9,072 nucleotides of DNA from an uncultured Collinsella sp. (lineage in GTDB: Bacteria > Actinomycetota > Coriobacteriia > Coriobacteriales > Coriobacteriaceae), in NCBI GenBank assembly GCA_900545995.1, contig URBM01000082.1, forward strand, positions 1 to 9,072, written 5' to 3'. The notes beneath the pieces are model-generated. The model saw only the letters and a list, made by a program, of their open reading frames with translations, searched no databases and was not told the origin of the DNA. The position numbers and the translations under genes are program-made. Positions 5,188-9,072 of the stretch are shown here, in pieces (positions within the stretch are counted from its first letter, which is position 1; each line of letters starts with the position of its first letter).

Positions 5188-7572
5188 CTACAGCGTCATG
5201 TTCGGATCGGCATCGACGTCGAACGGCGAGATTTCGCCTCGGTCGAATTTACGGCGGGCGACCTCCGCGATCATGGCTGCGTTATCGGTACAGGCAGACA
5301 AGGGCGGCACCGTCACGCGGATCCCCTGACGCCCAAGCTTCTTGATCATCATCTCGCGCAAATGCGGGTTGGCCGAGACGCCACCACCGATGCAATACTC
5401 CTTGCACCCGGTGGCGTGCAGGGCGTTTTTGGCCTTCTTGTACTGCACGTCAAAGACCGCCGCCTCAAACGAAGCCGCCAGATCGGGCAGGTGAATCGTG
5501 CGCCCGGCCTTGGTCTCCTGCTCGATGTAGAGCGTCACGGCCGTTTTAAGACCCGAAAGCGAGAAACGATAGTCTCCCCTGCTGTTAAGCGCGCGAGGAA
5601 AATCGATCGCGCGGGGATTACCCGTCTCGGCCAGCTTGGAGATGATGGGGCCACCGGGATAGCCCAGACCCAACGCCTTGGCTACCTTGTCGAAGGCCTC
5701 GCCCACAGCATCGTCGAGTGTCTCACCAAGTACCTCGTAGTCACCCCATGCCTTCACGTGCACGAGCATGGTGTGCCCGCCCGAGACAAGCGTGAAGATG
5801 AACGGCGGCTTGAGGTCGGGCTGCGCCAGCAAGTTGGCAAACAGGTGCCCCTCCAGATGGTTGACGCATACGAGCGGCTTACCGGCAGCATAGGCAAAGC
5901 CCTTGGCAAAGGCGACGCCCACCACCAGCGCACCCACCAGGCCCGGACCCTGCGTCACACCCACGGCGGCTAGCTCGCTCGGGGCAATCGCTCCGCCCTC
6001 AAGACCAAGCAATGCCGCGGCATCCTCGAGCGCCGCATCCACGACGCTCACGATAACCTCCACGTGCTTGCGAGAGGCGATCTCGGGCACCACGCCGCCA
6101 AAGCGGGCGTGGAAATCAATCTGCGTCGACACCTGGTTAGCCAGCATGTTGCCGTCCGCATCGATAATCGCCACCGCCGTCTCGTCGCACGAGCTCTCGA
6201 TGGCAAGTACCAGGCGACGGCGCTCAATTTCGGCACGCTCCTCAGCGCTGCGCCCGGGCGTGGGCAGGGGCCATGCACGCTGCTCGGCCGCTGTCGGCTC
6301 GGGAGAAGCGTTATCGACCGGCAGCACGAGGGGCAGCGGCGCCGTCATGACGATGGCATCCTTGCCGGCACCGTAATAGCCGCGGCGGCGGCCCGCCTCG
6401 GTAAAGCCCAGTGCGGTATAGAGCGCAATTGCACCCTCGTTGCCGTCCTCGACCTCGAGCGAGGCCGTCGTGCAGCCAAGCATCTGGGCGTCATAGCTCA
6501 CATGCGACAGCAGCTTACGGGCAATACCCTCACGGCGATGCGCCGGATCGACGGCAACGTCCATAATTTGCACGTCACCATCCACGACCATGCCGCCGGC
6601 AAGACCTAACAGCTTGCCGTCGTCGTGCGCCACCCACCAGCTGCGCGGAGCGGCAACGTCCTCACCCAGCTCAGACAAGAACATGCCCGGCGTCCATGCC
6701 TCGTGTCCGGCACCTTCAAAGCAGGCGGCCTCCAGCGCGCTTGCGCCCTCGGCATCCGCTGCACCCATGGGGCGGAACTGCAGATGGCGACCGGCGAGCT
6801 CATCAGCAACGCCCGTAATTTCACTCTGCGCACTCTCGGCAAGACCGAGACGCTTACGCTCGTTTTCCTCGGCATCCGAAAGACGCGTATAGATCGGTAG
6901 GACGCGGGCCGGATCGCCGTCACCTGCGGCATGCGCAAGGAGCAGGCCCTCGCCCGAAGGCCACCACAAGGCGCGCTCTACGCAGCGGGCGGTCTCGTCC
7001 TCGTCCAGCAGCTTGCCATAGCGCACCAAACCGTCGCCAGTCAGCTTAACCTGATCCCAATCGGCGGCCTGGCGCCACTCGTCGAGCGCCACGGCGGCCT
7101 TAGCCACGCGCTCGCGCTCAAACAGGCGCTCGGGGCCCTCATCGTTCAACACATACAACGCCGGGTACACCTCGCCGCGCATAGCGTCGGCCAAAATGCC
7201 CAGTTTGCCGCGCACGCCAGCCTTCCACGCCGTCCAGGCGCAAGCATCGAGCGTCGATACGCCCAGCAGCGGCACGTTGGCACCGCGCGCCAGGCCTTTT
7301 GCGGTGGAGATGCCAATGCGCACGCCCGTAAACGAGCCCGGACCGCGACCGACCACATAGCAGCCGACATCGCTGCGGTCCAAACCGGCCTGTGCCAGCA
7401 CGCCATCAACGGTACTCACGAGCTCCACGTTAGCGTGGCGGCGGCACAGATGGTCGCCACTCGCCAGCTTCGCCTCGCCCGTCTGCGCATCGGTCCAACT
7501 TGCCGCGCAGGCAAGCATGTCGGTCGAGGTATCGAGCGCCACAACCAGCGCGTTGTCGTTATGCAAGCTCAT
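5188..7572 (-). CDS. tsaD: TsaB-RimI-TsaD fusion: tRNA t6A synthesis plus ribosomal protein acetyltransferase
   Basis: A single 794-residue chain from ATG 7572, which has an AAGG about nine bases upstream; a TTG at 7590 would add six residues without a ribosome site. Residues about 7-240 are TsaB, the dimerisation subunit, with VALDTSTD and GRGPGSFTGVRIG (75-87). Residues about 262-414 are a RimI-type GNAT acetyltransferase with VDPAHRREGIARKLL holding the acetyl-CoA loop. A linker of about 40 residues follows. Residues about 454-794 are TsaD, which transfers threonylcarbamoyl to A37 of ANN-decoding tRNAs: AIESSCDETA, the metal ligands in HLEGH (His572, His576), SGGHT, GGGVSANPHL and CTDNAAM. 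The TsaD part has the family's usual length and all key motifs, so the fusion looks functional. The gene overlaps tsaE by 14 bases, implying coupled translation. TsaC/Sua5, also needed for t6A, is not here. RimI usually acetylates ribosomal protein S18; the target here is inferred. Confidence 0.96.
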   Translation of the reverse strand: MSLHNDNALVVALDTSTDMLACAASWTDAQTGEAKLASGDHLCRRHANVELVSTVDGVLAQAGLDRSDVGCYVVGRGPGSFTGVRIGISTAKGLARGANVPLLGVSTLDACAWTAWKAGVRGKLGILADAMRGEVYPALYVLNDEGPERLFERERVAKAAVALDEWRQAADWDQVKLTGDGLVRYGKLLDEDETARCVERALWWPSGEGLLLAHAAGDGDPARVLPIYTRLSDAEENERKRLGLAESAQSEITGVADELAGRHLQFRPMGAADAEGASALEAACFEGAGHEAWTPGMFLSELGEDVAAPRSWWVAHDDGKLLGLAGGMVVDGDVQIMDVAVDPAHRREGIARKLLSHVSYDAQMLGCTTASLEVEDGNEGAIALYTALGFTEAGRRRGYYGAGKDAIVMTAPLPLVLPVDNASPEPTAAEQRAWPLPTPGRSAEERAEIERRRLVLAIESSCDETAVAIIDADGNMLANQVSTQIDFHARFGGVVPEIASRKHVEVIVSVVDAALEDAAALLGLEGGAIAPSELAAVGVTQGPGLVGALVVGVAFAKGFAYAAGKPLVCVNHLEGHLFANLLAQPDLKPPFIFTLVSGGHTMLVHVKAWGDYEVLGETLDDAVGEAFDKVAKALGLGYPGGPIISKLAETGNPRAIDFPRALNSRGDYRFSLSGLKTAVTLYIEQETKAGRTIHLPDLAASFEAAVFDVQYKKAKNALHATGCKEYCIGGGVSANPHLREMMIKKLGRQGIRVTVPPLSACTDNAAMIAEVARRKFDRGEISPFDVDADPNMTL

Positions 7573-8065
7573 CTTGTACAGCCTTATCAATCAAATCGGA
7601 AAGCTCCGTTGCGCGCTCGCCGTGCGCCTCGAGCGTTATCGTTCGTACATCGCTATCGTCCTCATCACGTTTGAGCGTTACCGAAAGATACTCATCCGTC
7701 AGCTCGTCCTGGAACTGTTCGCCCCATTCCAGCAGACAAGCACCCTCATAGCCCAGCACATCGAAAATGCCTGTATCCTCGAGCTCGTAGGCATGCTCCA
7801 GGCGGTACAGGTCAAAGTGGAACAGCGGAATACGACCTTGGTCGTGAACAGCCATGAGCGCAAACGTAGGGCTTGTAACCATATGCCCGTCGCCCAGACC
7901 GCGTGAGACGCCCTTGGTAAAGTGGGTTTTGCCCACCCCCAGGCCGCCAGTCAAAATCAAAACATCGCCATCTTCCAGGCACGGTGCGACCAGCTCGCCA
8001 AAATGCTCCGTATCGGCGGTGCAAGTCGTTTTGAAAGTACCTACCCCCAGGCGCTCCAGGGACAT
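7559..8065 (-). CDS. tsaE: TsaE, ATPase of the tRNA t6A complex
   Basis: 168 residues, the usual size. The Walker A motif GGLGVGKT is at 40-47, SPTF at 65-68, HFDLYRL at 83-89 and EWGE at 113-116, all family hallmarks. TsaE binds TsaB-TsaD and hydrolyses ATP to reset the complex between rounds of A37 modification. The ATG has AAGGAG five bases upstream, and the preceding gene stops 12 bases before. Its 3' end overlaps the start of the TsaB-RimI-TsaD gene, so both should be made together, probably in fixed ratio. Confidence 0.96.
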   Translation of the reverse strand: MSLERLGVGTFKTTCTADTEHFGELVAPCLEDGDVLILTGGLGVGKTHFTKGVSRGLGDGHMVTSPTFALMAVHDQGRIPLFHFDLYRLEHAYELEDTGIFDVLGYEGACLLEWGEQFQDELTDEYLSVTLKRDEDDSDVRTITLEAHGERATELSDLIDKAVQDELA

Positions 8066-8077
8066 ATATGCTCCTTA

Positions 8078-8698
8078 TTATTCCGAGGCGTCCTCTGGTT
8101 CGGGATGTCGCTCCAGATAGTCGCCCAGCATCTTAAAGTCTTCCTCCAGCAGCTCCTGCCACGCCGGATTGCGTAGCGCCGCTGCCGGATGGAACGTGGG
8201 CATTACTACAAAGTGCCCCATCTGATGGAACCTGCCGCGCAGCTTGGTAATGCCGATCTCGGTCTTGAGCACAAAGTGCGTCGCGGGATTGCCGAGCGTC
8301 ACGATGATATCGGGCCAAATGCTTCGAATCTGCTCACGCAAAAACGGGGAGCAGGCCAGGACTTCCTCGGGACGAGGATTGCGATTTCCCGGCGGGCGAC
8401 ACTTAAGCACGTTGGCGATATAAACGTCTTCGCGCTTAAGGCCCGCCAAAGACAGAATGCCGTTGAGATCCTCGCCTGCCGCCCCCACAAAGGGTTCACC
8501 CTGCAAATCCTCGTTGCGGCCCGGCGCCTCACCGATAAACATCACACGGGCATGGGGATTTCCCACGCCAAAAACGATGTTATGGCGCGATTGATAAAGC
8601 TGGCACAGGCGGCAATCGCCTAAAACCGCCTCGATCTCCTCGAGCGCGACCTCACGCGGCGCCTGATGGCTATGGCCGGGGATGTGCATGACGCCCAT
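8078..8698 (-). CDS. Family 4 uracil-DNA glycosylase (iron-sulfur)
   Basis: 206 residues, typical for Udg4. It removes uracil from DNA after cytosine deamination or misincorporation, starting base excision repair. Four cysteines at 29, 32, 100 and 116 have the spacing that binds the [4Fe-4S] cluster. The active-site block GEAPGRNEDLQGEPFVG starts at 57, NVLKCRPPGNRNP follows at 96-108, and the HPxxxLR-type motif FHPAAALRNP is at 169-178. The related SPO1 DNA polymerase-like annotation refers to the same superfamily. ATG 8698 has GGAG five bases upstream. The gene begins only eight bases after the alr stop codon, and its ribosome site overlaps that stop, so it is co-transcribed and probably translationally coupled. 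Confidence 0.94.
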   Translation of the reverse strand: MGVMHIPGHSHQAPREVALEEIEAVLGDCRLCQLYQSRHNIVFGVGNPHARVMFIGEAPGRNEDLQGEPFVGAAGEDLNGILSLAGLKREDVYIANVLKCRPPGNRNPRPEEVLACSPFLREQIRSIWPDIIVTLGNPATHFVLKTEIGITKLRGRFHQMGHFVVMPTFHPAAALRNPAWQELLEEDFKMLGDYLERHPEPEDASE

Positions 8699-8706
8699 AG
8701 CGGCTC

Positions 8707-9037
8707 CTACACGTAGACCTTGTCGAGACGCATGCCAAAGCCGCAGGCGACCTCGTAGTTAATCGTGCCACGCAGGCGTGCCATCTCGTCCATGGTAATC
8801 TCGGCATCGCCATCGCGGCCGACAATGATCATCTCGTCGCCGTACTCGGCCTCGGGAATCTCGTGCGCTGGGTTGGACTGAATGGCAACCATAAATTGGT
8901 CCATGCAGATGTTGCCCACCTGGCGAACGCGCTCGCCGCGATATAGCACATCCATACGGTTGGAAAGCGTGCGCGAAAGACCGTCGGCGTATCCGATCGG
9001 CAACGTGCAAATCTGGACGCGCGTGCGAGGTACGCGA
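8707..9037 (-). CDS. alr: Alanine racemase, C-terminal fragment (cut by contig end)
   Basis: The last 109 residues of a PLP-dependent alanine racemase, which makes D-alanine for peptidoglycan; the whole enzyme is normally about 370-390 residues. Visible motifs are LPIGYADGL (12-20 of the fragment), GNICMDQFMV (41-50, with the substrate-contacting CMDQ) and the C-terminal INYEVACGFGMR. The PLP lysine and the second catalytic tyrosine lie upstream and are missing. The gene enters the contig from the right edge. Any protein predicted to begin MGSEMCIRDS is false: those ten residues are translated adapter. It is the first gene seen of the operon alr-udg-tsaE-tsaBD; the promoter is outside. Confidence 0.93.
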
Positions 9038-9072
9038 CTGTCTCTTATACACATCTCCGAGCCCACGAGACA
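9038..9072. other. Untrimmed Nextera (Tn5) sequencing adapter
   Basis: Position 9038 starts CTGTCTCTTATACACATCT, the reverse complement of the Tn5 mosaic end, followed by CCGAGCCCACGAGAC, the Nextera read-2 tail, through 9071. The last base would be the first of the index. This is library DNA, not genome, and marks the true end of the organism's sequence at 9037. Confidence 0.99.

Noticed and set aside
4722..5345. 207-codon plus-strand ORF across E1 and E2
   Set aside because: It reads through both palindromic repeats and into antisense tsaD; the GC-rich repeats merely lack stop codons in this frame.
5143..5973. 276-codon plus-strand ORF opposite tsaD
   Set aside because: Starts inside the E2 arm and overlaps conserved TsaD motifs on the other strand; no ribosome site and no family resemblance.

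Overview
The window reads as one end-to-end contig from a high-GC anaerobic actinobacterium. A Collinsella-like member of the Coriobacteriia is my best guess. It is inferred from base composition, the TsaB-RimI-TsaD fusion, the gene order and the style of the proteins; no marker RNA is present. The right end is certainly a library end, because the last 35 bases are Nextera transposon adapter. The left end starts inside a repeat, the usual place for an assembly to break. Every supported protein gene lies on the minus strand.

Layout from right to left, the direction of transcription. (1) 9037-5188 is a tight operon: the 3' part of alr (alanine racemase), a family 4 [4Fe-4S] uracil-DNA glycosylase, tsaE, and a three-domain fusion TsaB-RimI-TsaD. 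It combines D-alanine supply for the cell wall, uracil repair, tRNA t6A37 synthesis and ribosomal protein acetylation. (2) 5187-4627 is about 560 bases without a gene. It holds two copies (E1, E2) of a large hairpin repeat, a G-rich tract and a spacer with a small hairpin. (3) 4626-4357 is a regulatory leader: a good promoter with a palindrome between its -35 and -10 boxes, a 14 (or 22) codon leader peptide ending in Ile-Ile-Ser-Val-Val-Ile-Ile, alternative hairpins, and an intrinsic terminator just before the ribosome binding site of cstA. (4) 4356-2467 is a CstA-family carbon-starvation/pyruvate-peptide transporter, followed by a strong terminator. (5) 2283-94 is a 729-residue protein with a possible winged-helix N-terminus, about 300 disordered charged residues, and a C-terminal domain resembling the TOPRIM region of Wadjet JetD. 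A third, truncated copy of the hairpin repeat (E3) follows it.

Two things stand out. The first is the E1/E2/E3 repeat family: a 69-base conserved core between perfectly complementary arms (23 bp in E1, 42 bp in E2). The arms differ in sequence between copies but always pair, and the inner hairpin shows compensatory substitutions, so the fold itself appears to be kept. The second is the leader before cstA, which has the signs of branched-chain amino-acid attenuation on a transporter gene rather than on an ilv/leu biosynthetic operon. Neither has been checked against databases.
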